A stretch of DNA of 64,000 nt from Ignavibacterium sp. (GTDB taxonomy: Bacteria; Bacteroidota; Ignavibacteria; Ignavibacteriales; Ignavibacteriaceae). Positions 1 to 8,990 of the stretch are shown here, piece after piece. Where the stretch lies: assembly GCA_018335755.1 (NCBI GenBank), contig JAGXRK010000063.1:62001-126000 (forward strand). Reading direction: 5' to 3'. The notes beneath the pieces are model-generated. The model was not told the origin of the DNA. It saw only the letters and a program-made list of their open reading frames with translations, and did no database searches. The first letter of the stretch is position 1. Each line of letters begins with the position of its first letter. The translations under genes were made by a program, and so were the position numbers.

Positions 1-101
1 ATCTTGATTTTTGTGTACCCCAGTTGTGCAAATACTGCGGACATGACAAATGCTATGTAAGAGAGTATGACAATACTGATAAAGTAAAATGGGATGTTAA
101 T
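1..101 (-). CDS. Possible 5' end of a membrane protein, cut by the window edge
   Basis: An open frame runs off the left edge on the minus strand, downstream of the MFS transporter gene. It encodes a hydrophobic segment (INIPFYFISIVILSY followed by IAFVMSAVFAQLGYTKIK). A strong AGGAG sequence lies just upstream, but the nearest possible starts are a rare ATT at 101 or an ATG at 44. The composition suits a membrane protein continuing the same operon. Too little is visible to name a family, and the start is unresolved. Confidence 0.3.
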   Translation of the reverse strand, partial: MNIPFYFISIVILSYIAFVMSAVFAQLGYTKIK

Positions 102-123
102 AAATTAACCGGGTCTCCTCTTC

Positions 124-1374
124 TTAACCTGCCTCACTGATTTTCTTTTCAGCATGCGGATCTCTTACTTTTGTAAGTATTAATAAACCTGCAATGAAAA
201 AGAAAGCCACAAATAAAATAGCTGTCCTCTGATCAATCATTGTTGAGATTATTCCAAAAACAAAAGGACCAAGTATAGCAGAGGCTTTACCAAAGAAAGA
301 ATAAAATCCGAAAAATTCTGTTTTCTTTTCGGCAGGAGTAAGCAACGACATTAAGCTTCTGCTTGTTGATTGTGAAGATCCCAGTGATATACCTGCAAAT
401 GCAGCAATAATATAGAAAGTAAAAACATCCTCTACGAAGAAAGCGGAAGTAACAATTCCTATCCATATCAGTAAAGTAACCATTAAAGTTTTTTTTTGAC
501 CTACATGATCTGAAATTATACCGAATATTGCCGAGCCGATAATTGCTGAAGTTTGTACTATAATGAAAAGGAGAATGATTTCGGTGAAAGTCATCTTTAA
601 AGTTTCGCGTGCAAAAATGGATGAGAATATAATGACGGTATTAACACCATCTATGTAAAGGAAATATGCCGCAAGGAAAATTGCAATGTTTTTATACTTT
701 TTAAAATCTCTAAACGTTGATTTTAATCTTACATAACCTTCAGCAAACAATTTTGTTTCAAATTTCCTTTTATGCTGTTTATCAGGTACAAATATGAAAA
801 TCGGCAGGGCAAATAACAGGAACAGAACTGCAGCAAGAATAAAACTTATTCTCACATTAAAAAGGTTTGCTTCCTCAAATCCTGCTTCATATAATGGGAA
901 AACAAGAAACAGCGTAATTAAAGAGCCGACATATCCCATTGCAAAACCATAACCGGAAACTCTTCCATAACTTCTTTCTGTTGTAATTTCAGGAAGGAAT
1001 GCATCGTAAAAAACAAGCCCGGCTTCAAACCCTATATTTGCGAATATCAACAATACGATACTCCAGAAGATCATTGATGGTCCGGTAAAGAACAATGCTG
1101 CTGTTGCAAGAATACATAAAGCAGTAAACGCTGCAAGAATTTTTTTCTTACCGGCGCCGTAATCTGCAATTGCTCCTAATAACGGTGAGAAAAGTGCAAC
1201 GATAAGCATTGAGATACTGAATGCGAGTCCCCACAGAAAATCAGAATTAGGAGCATTGTCCGTAATAATTTCTTTAAAGTATAGTGGAAATCCGACGGTG
1301 AGAATTATTACATAAAAGGCTGTATTAGCAAAATCAAAGAGACTCCAGGCAAATATTCTACCTTTATTCTGCAT
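124..1374 (-). CDS. MFS transporter, UMF1/Atg22-like family
   Basis: This 416-aa inner-membrane protein has about twelve hydrophobic segments and the N-terminal signature WSLFDFANTAFYV typical of the UMF1 (Atg22-like) branch of the major facilitator superfamily. The conserved loop GAIADYGAGKKK between helices 2 and 3 and its counterpart GIISDHVGQKK in the second half are visible. Substrates of bacterial UMF1 members are mostly unknown, so transport specificity cannot be assigned. Its ATG overlaps the stop of nusB (TAATG), so the two are co-transcribed and probably translationally coupled. Confidence 0.85.
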   Translation of the reverse strand: MQNKGRIFAWSLFDFANTAFYVIILTVGFPLYFKEIITDNAPNSDFLWGLAFSISMLIVALFSPLLGAIADYGAGKKKILAAFTALCILATAALFFTGPSMIFWSIVLLIFANIGFEAGLVFYDAFLPEITTERSYGRVSGYGFAMGYVGSLITLFLVFPLYEAGFEEANLFNVRISFILAAVLFLLFALPIFIFVPDKQHKRKFETKLFAEGYVRLKSTFRDFKKYKNIAIFLAAYFLYIDGVNTVIIFSSIFARETLKMTFTEIILLFIIVQTSAIIGSAIFGIISDHVGQKKTLMVTLLIWIGIVTSAFFVEDVFTFYIIAAFAGISLGSSQSTSRSLMSLLTPAEKKTEFFGFYSFFGKASAILGPFVFGIISTMIDQRTAILFVAFFFIAGLLILTKVRDPHAEKKISEAG

Positions 1375-1859
1375 TAGTTTTCTGACCCGGAAGGTTTTGA
1401 AATATTCTCATCAATCAATCCCCTGCCGGTTTTATTTAATCTTCCTGCTGATTTTTCGTCATTTAAAATTGAATCTAAAATGCCATTAATAAACTTTCCA
1501 CTGCCAGATGTGCTGTATAATTTTGCAATTTCAATAACTTCATTAATTGATACTTTTGGCGGAATATCAGTGAAATAAAGCAATTCCGTGATTCCGATTC
1601 TTAGCAATAACTTATCTATTAATGCAATTCTGTTCATTTCCCAGTTATTAACTTTGTCAATTATTCTTTTATCAGCTTCCTCCCTGTGAATTATCACTTT
1701 ATTAATAAGATCTTCGGCAAACTGCATATCATTTTCCTCTCTTATTACTGATAACAGTTCGGATTTTAGTTCATTCAGATTATCCCTGTTCATTTCATAT
1801 GCATAGAGGTATTGAAGAACTTTTTCTCTGACAAATCTGCGTTTAAATATAAGTGACAT
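1374..1859 (-). CDS. nusB: Transcription antitermination protein NusB
   Basis: This 161-aa protein matches NusB along its length: an N-terminal RRFVREKVLQYLYAYE helix, the central W-x-x-x-R-I-A-x-I-D-K-L-L-L-R-I segment, and the C-terminal P-P-K-V-S-I-N-E-V-I-E-I-A-K-x-Y-S motif followed by G-K-F-I-N-G-I-L-D. NusB binds boxA RNA with NusE (S10) in the rRNA antitermination complex. The last ~25 residues after the NGILD motif are a polar tail beyond the usual family end. No clear Shine-Dalgarno precedes the ATG. The gene leads a two-gene unit with the MFS transporter. Confidence 0.95.
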   Translation of the reverse strand: MSLIFKRRFVREKVLQYLYAYEMNRDNLNELKSELLSVIREENDMQFAEDLINKVIIHREEADKRIIDKVNNWEMNRIALIDKLLLRIGITELLYFTDIPPKVSINEVIEIAKLYSTSGSGKFINGILDSILNDEKSAGRLNKTGRGLIDENISKPSGSEN

Positions 1860-1938
1860 AACGAAAAAATACTTTTTTAATTACCAATTAACTCATTTAA
1901 AATACAATTGTTTCAAGATTTATTTCCGGTATAAAATA

Positions 1939-2958
1939 TTAAATTGCAAAAAACCAGAAGAATAATAAACCAATGCTTTCCCTAAGTCTGTAATACATAT
2001 CTGATTCAACACTTAGTCTTAAATCTGATGGAATAGCAGAGATGCTTAAATTATTAAATTTGCTTATCTCCTCAATTCTAACAAGATGATATTTATCAGA
2101 TACAATTATTATTTTACTTACAGTTTCTTTTGACATCAAGTTCTGCCTTATAAACAGAATTTGTTCATTGGTAGTTGTAGTTTTTTTTTCTATTAAGAAC
2201 TTAGAGGAATCAGCATTTTTACTGACTGCATACCTGAAAGCGACTTCTGCCTCACTCAGTTCTCCAGGTGCATTACTGCCAGTTAACTGAATTCTGCCTA
2301 CTAAACTGCTATCTAATAACTGTAGTGCTTTATCAACTCTTGATGCTAATGTTGGACTGGGCTGATTAATAGACCAGACTGCCGCACCGAGTACCACGGC
2401 TAAATTATTTTCATCTTTTTTAAATGTTTCATCATCAATCTTGGGATCAGAAGAACTCACATAGTAAAATGAAAACAAAACGAAAATGAATGATATTAAA
2501 ATAGAGCTCACAATTGAACGAAGTAAAATAAGACTTCGGTTTTGCAAAACACCAAACCAAACGTACGAGGCAAAAGTAAACGAAGAAAATAGGTATAGCG
2601 CAAACAGTAACCCTATAAATAACTTATTGCCATCCTGCCCTAAAAAATAAATCTTATTGAATGGTAATTGAATCGTAGTAGAGTAGTATGCAGAAGCAAT
2701 TAATAAGGTAAGTAAAGCTGTAAAGAGCATAATATTTGTAATCGTAATACTGCTTTTTTTAAGTAATGATTGAAATATAATTCCGATTATGATTATTAGA
2801 AATGTAAAAAAACTAAAAATATTACCAATGTTAAAAAAATTGAAATCTGAAAGAACAAGCTGCTGATTTGTGTATTTGACGTAAATAAGAAATACTAGTT
2901 GTAAAAGCAAAATTGCAATAACCAGTAAGGATACTATTATTTTATTTTTTCTCTTCAT
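1939..2958 (-). CDS. YdcF-like (DUF218) membrane protein
   Basis: This 339-aa protein has five or six predicted transmembrane segments in residues 1-168, followed by a DUF218/YdcF domain at about 186-330. Visible family motifs are VVLGAAVW (188-195), the L-A-S-R-V-D-K-A-L segment, ITG-like LTGSNAPGELSEAEVA (225-240), and the late IIVSDKYHLVR motif. The related proteins SanA and ElyC act in envelope integrity and polyprenyl-phosphate metabolism in Enterobacteria. A comparable envelope role here is inference. The gene stands alone, about 80 bases upstream of nusB on the same strand. Confidence 0.8.
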   Translation of the reverse strand: MKRKNKIIVSLLVIAILLLQLVFLIYVKYTNQQLVLSDFNFFNIGNIFSFFTFLIIIIGIIFQSLLKKSSITITNIMLFTALLTLLIASAYYSTTIQLPFNKIYFLGQDGNKLFIGLLFALYLFSSFTFASYVWFGVLQNRSLILLRSIVSSILISFIFVLFSFYYVSSSDPKIDDETFKKDENNLAVVLGAAVWSINQPSPTLASRVDKALQLLDSSLVGRIQLTGSNAPGELSEAEVAFRYAVSKNADSSKFLIEKKTTTTNEQILFIRQNLMSKETVSKIIIVSDKYHLVRIEEISKFNNLSISAIPSDLRLSVESDMYYRLRESIGLLFFWFFAI

Positions 2959-3103
2959 TAATAAAATTAGCTTAAAAGAAAAATACCTTACTAAGTTAAA
3001 AATAAATTGTGAATCTTTTTGTCTTTAAAATTAAATCGAATTGCGGAACAGAAAGGGATTAAAACATATACAAATAAAAATAAAGGGATTAGCAGGCTGG
3101 CAG

Positions 3104-3128
3104 AAAAAGGCGCTCCTTAAGAAGCGCC
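3104..3128 (-). terminator. Rho-independent terminator of the TonB gene
   Basis: On the minus strand a perfect 6-bp stem (GGCGCT/AGCGCC, positions 3109-3114 with 3123-3128) with an 8-base loop is followed directly by five Ts at 3108-3104. It lies 16 bases after the tonB stop codon, as expected for an intrinsic terminator ending that transcript. Confidence 0.85.
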
Positions 3129-3144
3129 CTCGATTAGAATTATT

Positions 3145-3801
3145 TTATTGTAACCTGAATACTACCGGAATTGATACCTGAACTCTTACTGCTTTACCTC
3201 TTTGTTTTCCGGGTTTGAACTTAGTTTTCTTAACTGCATCAAGAGCGGCTTCATCACATCCCGCACCAATACCTTTAATAACTTCAGCTTTGGTAACATT
3301 ACCACTCTCATCCACGAATGCGAGTATATAAACTCGTCCTTCTACTCCAGCTCTTTTTGCAATTTCAGGATAAACAATCTTGCTCTGTATTGCCTGGATA
3401 CCGCCTATAGGTTCAGGCATTTCTTCAACAGCAACAAAATAAACCGGTTCTTCCTCAATTACCTTTTTATCTTCTTTCGGTGGAGGTGGTGCCTGAATAT
3501 TTGCATCAAAATCTATTTCAGTATCTCCAATTTCGATGTCTTCCAAAACATCATCAGCTGGAGCTTCAATAGGAATTGGCGGTTTTGGGGGTGGTGGAGG
3601 TCTATCTTCCTGTTTTGTTTGTTGAATATCTTCAACCGTAAATAATTCCTGGGGTCCTTCAAGAAATTTTCCTTCACCTTCGAGATTAGGAAAAAATTTG
3701 AAAGCAACAATCAAAAGCACTAATGAGGCAATTAAACTGATTTCAAAGTATCTTTTATACTTTGATTTTAGATCCGCCTCTTTTTTTCTATTCAGTGGCA
3801 T
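3145..3801 (-). CDS. tonB: TonB family energy transducer
   Basis: This 218-aa inner-membrane-anchored protein transmits proton-motive energy to outer-membrane receptors such as those at 28547 and 62310. It has a short cytoplasmic N-terminus, one transmembrane helix at about 20-37, a proline-rich periplasmic spacer (PPPPPKPPIPIEAP near 68-81, and PPPPK further on), and a C-terminal TonB domain (about 130-218) containing YPEIAKRAGVEGRVY, then F-K-P-G-K-Q-R-G-K and V-S-I-P-V-V-F. I chose the ATG at 3801 because GGAG sits seven bases upstream. A frame-extended TTG start at 3813 would overlap that ribosome site. It is a single gene with its own terminator. Confidence 0.92.
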   Translation of the reverse strand: MPLNRKKEADLKSKYKRYFEISLIASLVLLIVAFKFFPNLEGEGKFLEGPQELFTVEDIQQTKQEDRPPPPPKPPIPIEAPADDVLEDIEIGDTEIDFDANIQAPPPPKEDKKVIEEEPVYFVAVEEMPEPIGGIQAIQSKIVYPEIAKRAGVEGRVYILAFVDESGNVTKAEVIKGIGAGCDEAALDAVKKTKFKPGKQRGKAVRVQVSIPVVFRLQ

Positions 3802-3915
3802 TTTTTTCTCCAAAGTGGCAATTTTAACACTGCCAAGTTAATAAATGGGTTTGCTCTTGTCAAATTTTTTTTCGGGTAATTTTACTATTCTTTTTTGTAA
3901 ATGTTCCTAAAACAA

Positions 3916-4323
3916 TTAAGAATTCTTCAGTTTTTTATTATTAAATCTCAATAAAAACAACTTAACAATAAGTACACCCGTTATTACTCCTATAAAATCT
4001 GCAATCCAATCCAATATTTCTGCATGGCGACCGGGAATCAGCATTTGGTGAAGTTCGTCAAATATTCCATAAACTGATCCGAATAAAAGTGTAAACATCG
4101 CCGGGAATTCCCGTAATAACGTTACTTTTTCCTGAAAAATAAAGGTTAGGTTTAATAAAACACTTAGTATTAAATAAGCAAAAAAATGATTTAACTTATC
4201 ACTAACACCCACCGCAGGTATATATTCTGTTGGAATTGATGTTGCAATAAAAAGTGCTATCCAGTAAAGTCCAAGTGGGAGGTAAATTAAATAAATTTTA
4301 TACTTTCTAAGATACTCGAGCAA
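3916..4323 (-). CDS. VanZ-like membrane protein
   Basis: This 135-aa protein has four hydrophobic segments and the VanZ-family signature D-K-L-N-H-F-F-A-Y followed by G-x-x-Y-G-I-F-D-E-L-H-Q and R-H-A-E-I-L-D-W-I-A-D-F-I-G. VanZ relatives are small membrane proteins; one confers low-level teicoplanin resistance in enterococci, but the biochemical role is unknown. The start codon is TTG at 4323, preceded by AAGGA seven bases upstream, and the gene overlaps the 3' end of nnr by 17 bases, suggesting translational coupling. Confidence 0.82.
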   Translation of the reverse strand: MLEYLRKYKIYLIYLPLGLYWIALFIATSIPTEYIPAVGVSDKLNHFFAYLILSVLLNLTFIFQEKVTLLREFPAMFTLLFGSVYGIFDELHQMLIPGRHAEILDWIADFIGVITGVLIVKLFLLRFNNKKLKNS

Positions 4324-5878
4324 AACTATTCCTTATAAAGTTTATTGTATATGGAATATTTTTAATAATATCACTAGCAGTAAGACTAAATTCAGTTTGT
4401 TTTCCTAACAACAGATCTGCAGAAAGACTATGTAAATATACTCCGAGTAATATCCCCGATTCAATATTTTTTGTTTGTGCAATAAATGATGCTATCATAC
4501 CGGTAAGCACATCGCCCGTTCCAAACTTAGCCATACCAGGATTACCAGAGGTGTTAACAAGTGCTTCACCCTTTGGTGTAAAAATAATTGTTGGAGACCC
4601 TTTTAAGACAAGATAACTTCCTGTTTGAATAGAAAAGCCCTTGCCATAAGAGAGAAGATCCTCTTTTAATTTAGCAACAGGTAAATCAATCAGATTTGAA
4701 AATTCACCCAGGTGTGGAGTTAAAATTACTTCACTGAGATTATAATCTCTGAACGCACCATTTCTCAACGCATAAAGTCCATCAGCATCAAGTACTAATG
4801 GTTTATTTCTGCTTGTTTTTAATAATTGTAAAACTGCATCCATTGTGACCGGGTTACGATCTATTCCGGGACCAACTGCCAAAACATCGGCCCAATTAAT
4901 TTTATCCTTAAAGTTTTTTACTGCATTGGTTGTAAGACCATCAAAATCCGACTCATAAGTTTCAAATACAATTTCAGTTAATTTTCTTTGGATCATTTTT
5001 CTGGATGATTCAGGAAAAGCGAGAACCACTGCCCCTGCCCCGGACCTAAAAGCAGATTGTGAAGTCAGTTCTGCAGCCCCGGGATATTTACCTGAACCAG
5101 CTATTATAAAAACTTTTCCTGCTGTGTATTTATTTATGGACTTTCCTTTTGCTGGAAGCAGTTCATAAATATCTTCAGGTTCAATCAAATAATCCTGTAC
5201 ACTAAACTTTTGCAAAAAATGAGAACCAATGCCTATTTCTTTACGAATTACTTCGCCCGAAAATTCAGATCCATTACCAATAAACAAACCTCTTTTATAA
5301 TCTCCAAGTGTAACCGTATAATCAGAATTAAAAACAATTTTACAATAGCCCTTATCAGCATTAAGACCTGTAGGAATATCTACTGCCACACGAATTGCAG
5401 GAAGCGAATTCAGATATTTAATTGCATCAGATATTGGTGACTTAAGATCACCCGTTACACCTGTACCAAGAATTGCATCAACTATGATATGAGAGCCTGA
5501 TAAAAATTTGAGATCTCTAAATGTTTTGTACTTTTTAATTGAAATATTCCGGCGAGAAGATGCTAATTTTTTCAGAATTATGTAATTGACTTTACAATCA
5601 TTGCTCATATCTTTTTCGGAGCCGAAGGAAATCACTTTTATGTCATGCCCAAGATTTGAAAGATGTCTTGCAACGGCATATCCATCACCACCGTTATTAC
5701 CTTTTCCACATATTATACCAAATTTAATATGACTACTGTAAAGATCTACTTTTTCTTCCATCGCATCAATGATTCCAATGGCAGCATTTTCCATCAATAC
5801 AATACCTGGAACCCCAAGTGAATGAATGGCAAAGTTATCCATTTCTCTGATATTACTGGTAGTATAGAGGGGAATCAT
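4307..5878 (-). CDS. nnr: Bifunctional NAD(P)H-hydrate epimerase / ADP-dependent NAD(P)H-hydrate dehydratase
   Basis: This 523-aa cytosolic enzyme repairs hydrated NADH and NADPH. The N-terminal YjeF_N epimerase domain (about 1-215) shows N-A-A at 31-33, GKGNNGGDGY at 58-67, D-A-I-L-G-T-G-V-T-G and V-A-V-D-I-P-T-G-L. The C-terminal YjeF_C dehydratase domain (about 225-515) shows KYPGAAELTSQSAFRSGAG, LDADGL, LTPHLGEFSNL and the nucleotide-binding GTGDVLTG at 453-460. Length and order match the usual bacterial fusion. It lies directly downstream of nuoN, a fitting neighbour for an NADH-repair enzyme next to complex I genes, though the link is inference. Confidence 0.95.
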   Translation of the reverse strand: MIPLYTTSNIREMDNFAIHSLGVPGIVLMENAAIGIIDAMEEKVDLYSSHIKFGIICGKGNNGGDGYAVARHLSNLGHDIKVISFGSEKDMSNDCKVNYIILKKLASSRRNISIKKYKTFRDLKFLSGSHIIVDAILGTGVTGDLKSPISDAIKYLNSLPAIRVAVDIPTGLNADKGYCKIVFNSDYTVTLGDYKRGLFIGNGSEFSGEVIRKEIGIGSHFLQKFSVQDYLIEPEDIYELLPAKGKSINKYTAGKVFIIAGSGKYPGAAELTSQSAFRSGAGAVVLAFPESSRKMIQRKLTEIVFETYESDFDGLTTNAVKNFKDKINWADVLAVGPGIDRNPVTMDAVLQLLKTSRNKPLVLDADGLYALRNGAFRDYNLSEVILTPHLGEFSNLIDLPVAKLKEDLLSYGKGFSIQTGSYLVLKGSPTIIFTPKGEALVNTSGNPGMAKFGTGDVLTGMIASFIAQTKNIESGILLGVYLHSLSADLLLGKQTEFSLTASDIIKNIPYTINFIRNSFARVS

Positions 5879-5920
5879 ATAAAAAATAACTTAAGTATGA
5901 TTTTTAATAAAAGGCAATTT

Positions 5921-7351
5921 CTATCTTAAAAATTCCGAAACCAAATCGATAAATGAACCAGGCAGAACTCCGAGTACAATAACAATTAACAATGAAACCA
6001 TAACTGCAGTTAAACCTGTATCACTTTTTTCCAGAGATAATGGTTGTTCGGCTGATTTAAAGTACATTACCACGACAATTCTCAGGTAAAAATAAACACT
6101 AATAATACTTGAGATCACTCCAACAATTGCCAGCCATGTTAAGTCGGCTTTAATTGCAGATATAAAGACATAATATTTACCGAAGAAACCTGCAAAAGGT
6201 GGTATTCCGGCAAGTGAAAACATAAATAATGACATTGCTCCTGCAAGAACAGGATATTTAGAACCAAGCCCCGAGTAGGAGGAGATTTCGAGATTGGATT
6301 CATCTTTACCTTCTATAAGAGCAATAATACCAAATGCTCCAAGGTTCATAAATGTATAGGCCGCAAGGTAAAAGATTATTCCGGCTACACCATCAGGATT
6401 ACCCGAAGCAAGACCTATTGTCATATAGCCGGCGTGTGAAATAGATGAGTAGGCAAGCATTCTTTTTATGTTCGTTTGGACAATAGCAACAATACTTCCA
6501 AATAACATTGAGAATACTGCTATAACAGATAAATATGGTGTAAAGATGTTCTGATTTGTTCCCGTAAACAGAGCAAAAAGAGTTACAATTATCGCGCTAA
6601 AAGCAGCTGTTTTACCCCCTGTTGAAAAAATTCCTGCAACTGTTGTCGGGGAACCATGATAAACATCAGGTACCCACATATGAAACGGGAATGCAGCAAT
6701 TTTGAATGAAAAACCGATTAAAAATAAAAGCGCACCTAAAATAAACAGTATGTTTGAGCTAAGTACATCAAAATTCTGAATAATACTGTCAATTGAAGTT
6801 GTACCTAAAGAACCATACATCAGAGCTATACCATAAACAATAAAACCGGTTGCAAATGCACCAAGTAAGAAATATTTTAGAGCTGCTTCCGTAGCTGAAA
6901 ATCTTTTTCTATTAATTCCGGCAAGTACATAAAATGATATAGACATCAATTCCAGTCCAAGAAATATTGTAAATAGATCTTTAGCTCCAGCCATCAGCAT
7001 CATTCCCAGCACAGAAGTTTGTAAGAGAATATAGTATTCTCCATAATTCGTACCGTATTTTTTTATATAGTCTATTGATAGAAGACAGACTAAAGCAGCA
7101 CCAATATTAAAAAGGAAATAAAAAATATTTACGTTACCGCCAGTTGCTATCATATTCTGCATCAATACGGATGTGTTTTCAACAGTGGAAATTGCATAAA
7201 TACCCGTAAAGAAAAAAAGTAATACAGAGAACCAGGGCAAAATCGTTCTGCTGTTCTTAATATATAATTCAATCACAACGGATATTACTATTCCTGCTCC
7301 TACAATGATGAGCGGTAGAAGATTATAAAACTCTTGAATATTATGTATCAT
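5921..7351 (-). CDS. nuoN: NADH-quinone oxidoreductase subunit N
   Basis: This 476-aa, roughly 14-helix antiporter-like subunit belongs to the proton-pumping membrane arm of complex I. Family signatures visible are the F-L-G-L-E-L-M-S-I-S-F-Y-V-L-A-G segment with its conserved glutamate, A-A-L-K-Y-F-L-L-G-A-F-A-T-G-F with the TM7-type lysine, K-I-A-A-F-P-F-H-M-W-V-P-D-V-Y-H-G-S-P-T, and K-R-M-L-A-Y-S-S-I-S-H-A-G-Y. It is last in the nuoJKLMN series, separated from nuoM by about 106 bases. Confidence 0.95.
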   Translation of the reverse strand: MIHNIQEFYNLLPLIIVGAGIVISVVIELYIKNSRTILPWFSVLLFFFTGIYAISTVENTSVLMQNMIATGGNVNIFYFLFNIGAALVCLLSIDYIKKYGTNYGEYYILLQTSVLGMMLMAGAKDLFTIFLGLELMSISFYVLAGINRKRFSATEAALKYFLLGAFATGFIVYGIALMYGSLGTTSIDSIIQNFDVLSSNILFILGALLFLIGFSFKIAAFPFHMWVPDVYHGSPTTVAGIFSTGGKTAAFSAIIVTLFALFTGTNQNIFTPYLSVIAVFSMLFGSIVAIVQTNIKRMLAYSSISHAGYMTIGLASGNPDGVAGIIFYLAAYTFMNLGAFGIIALIEGKDESNLEISSYSGLGSKYPVLAGAMSLFMFSLAGIPPFAGFFGKYYVFISAIKADLTWLAIVGVISSIISVYFYLRIVVVMYFKSAEQPLSLEKSDTGLTAVMVSLLIVIVLGVLPGSFIDLVSEFLR

Positions 7352-7457
7352 ATTTTATCTATAAAGATTTTTTTACCGTGGAAATCTATACTATTTGCAT
7401 TCGAACAGAATTAAATATTTATGGAATAAACAAAAAAAATCATATGACATAATAAAT

Positions 7458-8981
7458 CTATTTTAATGTAACTTTAGCCGGATTAAATACCTGGTGAATG
7501 ATTTTCTCAGTTGTTTTCTCAGAAACCTTTAAGAACGTTGTTGGATAAATACCTATCCACACAATAAAAATGAAAATTGGAATTATTACAAATATTTCAC
7601 GGGCATTCATATCAGTTAAGCTTTGCATTTTACTATTTTTTACCTCGCCAAGAGCAACACGCTGATACATCCACAATAAATAAACAGCAGCAAAAATAAC
7701 TCCTGACGCTGCAAATACTGTGTACCACCAGCTATCCAAAACCGTGGATTGAAAAGCACCTAAAAGTATTAAAAACTCACCGATGAAACCGTTAAGACCA
7801 GGCAGCCCAACAGATGAAAGAGAAGCAAATAAAAGTGCAAAAGCAAAAAATGGTACTATTTTGGCAATTCCTCCATAATCAGAAATTTCACGGGTGTGAG
7901 TCCTTTCATAAATTACTCCCACTAAAAGAAATAAAGCACCTGTTGAAAGTCCGTGATTAACCATTTGTATAATTGCCCCTTGCACGGCTTCCTGGTTCAT
8001 TGCAAAAATACCAAGAACAACAAATCCTAAGTGTGAGACAGATGAATAAGCAACAAGCTTTTTCATATCAGTTTGAACCATAGCAACAAGAGCACCATAA
8101 ATAATACCTATTACTGCCATTACTGAAATTATACCAGCATAGTTAAGGCTTGCTTCTGGAAACAATGGAAGATTAAATCTTAACAATCCATAAGTTCCCA
8201 TTTTCAGCAAAACACCGGCTAGTATAACCGAACCAGCTGTTGGTGCCTGAACGTGAGCATCCGGTAACCAGGTATGAAATGGAAACAGCGGAACTTTAAT
8301 TGCAAAGCTTAATGCGAATGCAAGAAACATCCAGTTCTGTATATCTTTTGCAATATCTGGAGCTATTGTATAAAGCTGAAGAAGATCTGTTGTAAAATAT
8401 CCTGTTACACCTGATGCATAGACTGCCAGCCATATAATTGCAACAAGCATGAGTAAACTGCCAGCCATTGTATAAATAAAAAACTTTATGGATGCATAGA
8501 TTCTTTCTTTGCCGCCCCAAATACCTATAATAAAGTACATCGGGATTAACATTGCTTCCCAGAATACATAAAAAAGAAACAGATCAAGCGCTACAAACAC
8601 ACCGAGCATCCCAACTTCAAGCATTAACATAAAGAATGTGAACTCTTTAACCTTATGTTGGATACTTGACCAGCTTGAAATTAATGTAAGAGGTGTAATA
8701 AAAGTTGTGAGCAGAACCAAAAGCATTGACATTCCGTCAATACCTATGAAATAAGAAATATTTAAATTCTCAATCCAGCTGAAGCGATGTATGAACTGAA
8801 AATCAGAAGATGCAGTATCGAATCCGAAATAAATAATCAACGATATAACAAAAGCTGCAGTAGAAATTAATAGACCGAGGTATTTTATTATATCAGTTCT
8901 TTCATTCTTGATAAATAAAAGAAGTATACCGCCGATAAGCGGAATTAAAATCATCAGTGTTAACAAGTAGTTGTTTTCCAT
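7458..8981 (-). CDS. nuoM: NADH-quinone oxidoreductase subunit M
   Basis: This 507-aa polytopic subunit is the middle antiporter-like pump of complex I. Diagnostic segments are F-Y-V-F-W-E-A-M-L-I-P-M-Y-F-I-I-G-I-W-G-G, V-P-L-F-P-F-H-T-W-L-P-D-A-H-V-Q-A-P-T-A-G-S-V, and D-M-K-K-L-V-A-Y-S-S-V-S-H-L-G-F. The conserved WEA glutamate and the lysines of the pump core are in place. It begins 9 bases downstream of nuoL's stop, so it is in the same transcript. Confidence 0.96.
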   Translation of the reverse strand: MENNYLLTLMILIPLIGGILLLFIKNERTDIIKYLGLLISTAAFVISLIIYFGFDTASSDFQFIHRFSWIENLNISYFIGIDGMSMLLVLLTTFITPLTLISSWSSIQHKVKEFTFFMLMLEVGMLGVFVALDLFLFYVFWEAMLIPMYFIIGIWGGKERIYASIKFFIYTMAGSLLMLVAIIWLAVYASGVTGYFTTDLLQLYTIAPDIAKDIQNWMFLAFALSFAIKVPLFPFHTWLPDAHVQAPTAGSVILAGVLLKMGTYGLLRFNLPLFPEASLNYAGIISVMAVIGIIYGALVAMVQTDMKKLVAYSSVSHLGFVVLGIFAMNQEAVQGAIIQMVNHGLSTGALFLLVGVIYERTHTREISDYGGIAKIVPFFAFALLFASLSSVGLPGLNGFIGEFLILLGAFQSTVLDSWWYTVFAASGVIFAAVYLLWMYQRVALGEVKNSKMQSLTDMNAREIFVIIPIFIFIVWIGIYPTTFLKVSEKTTEKIIHQVFNPAKVTLK

Positions 8982-8990
8982 AGTTATAAA

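Noticed and set aside
3202..3645. Plus-strand 147-codon frame opposite tonB
   Set aside because: Phe/Asn-rich antisense shadow of a clear TonB gene.
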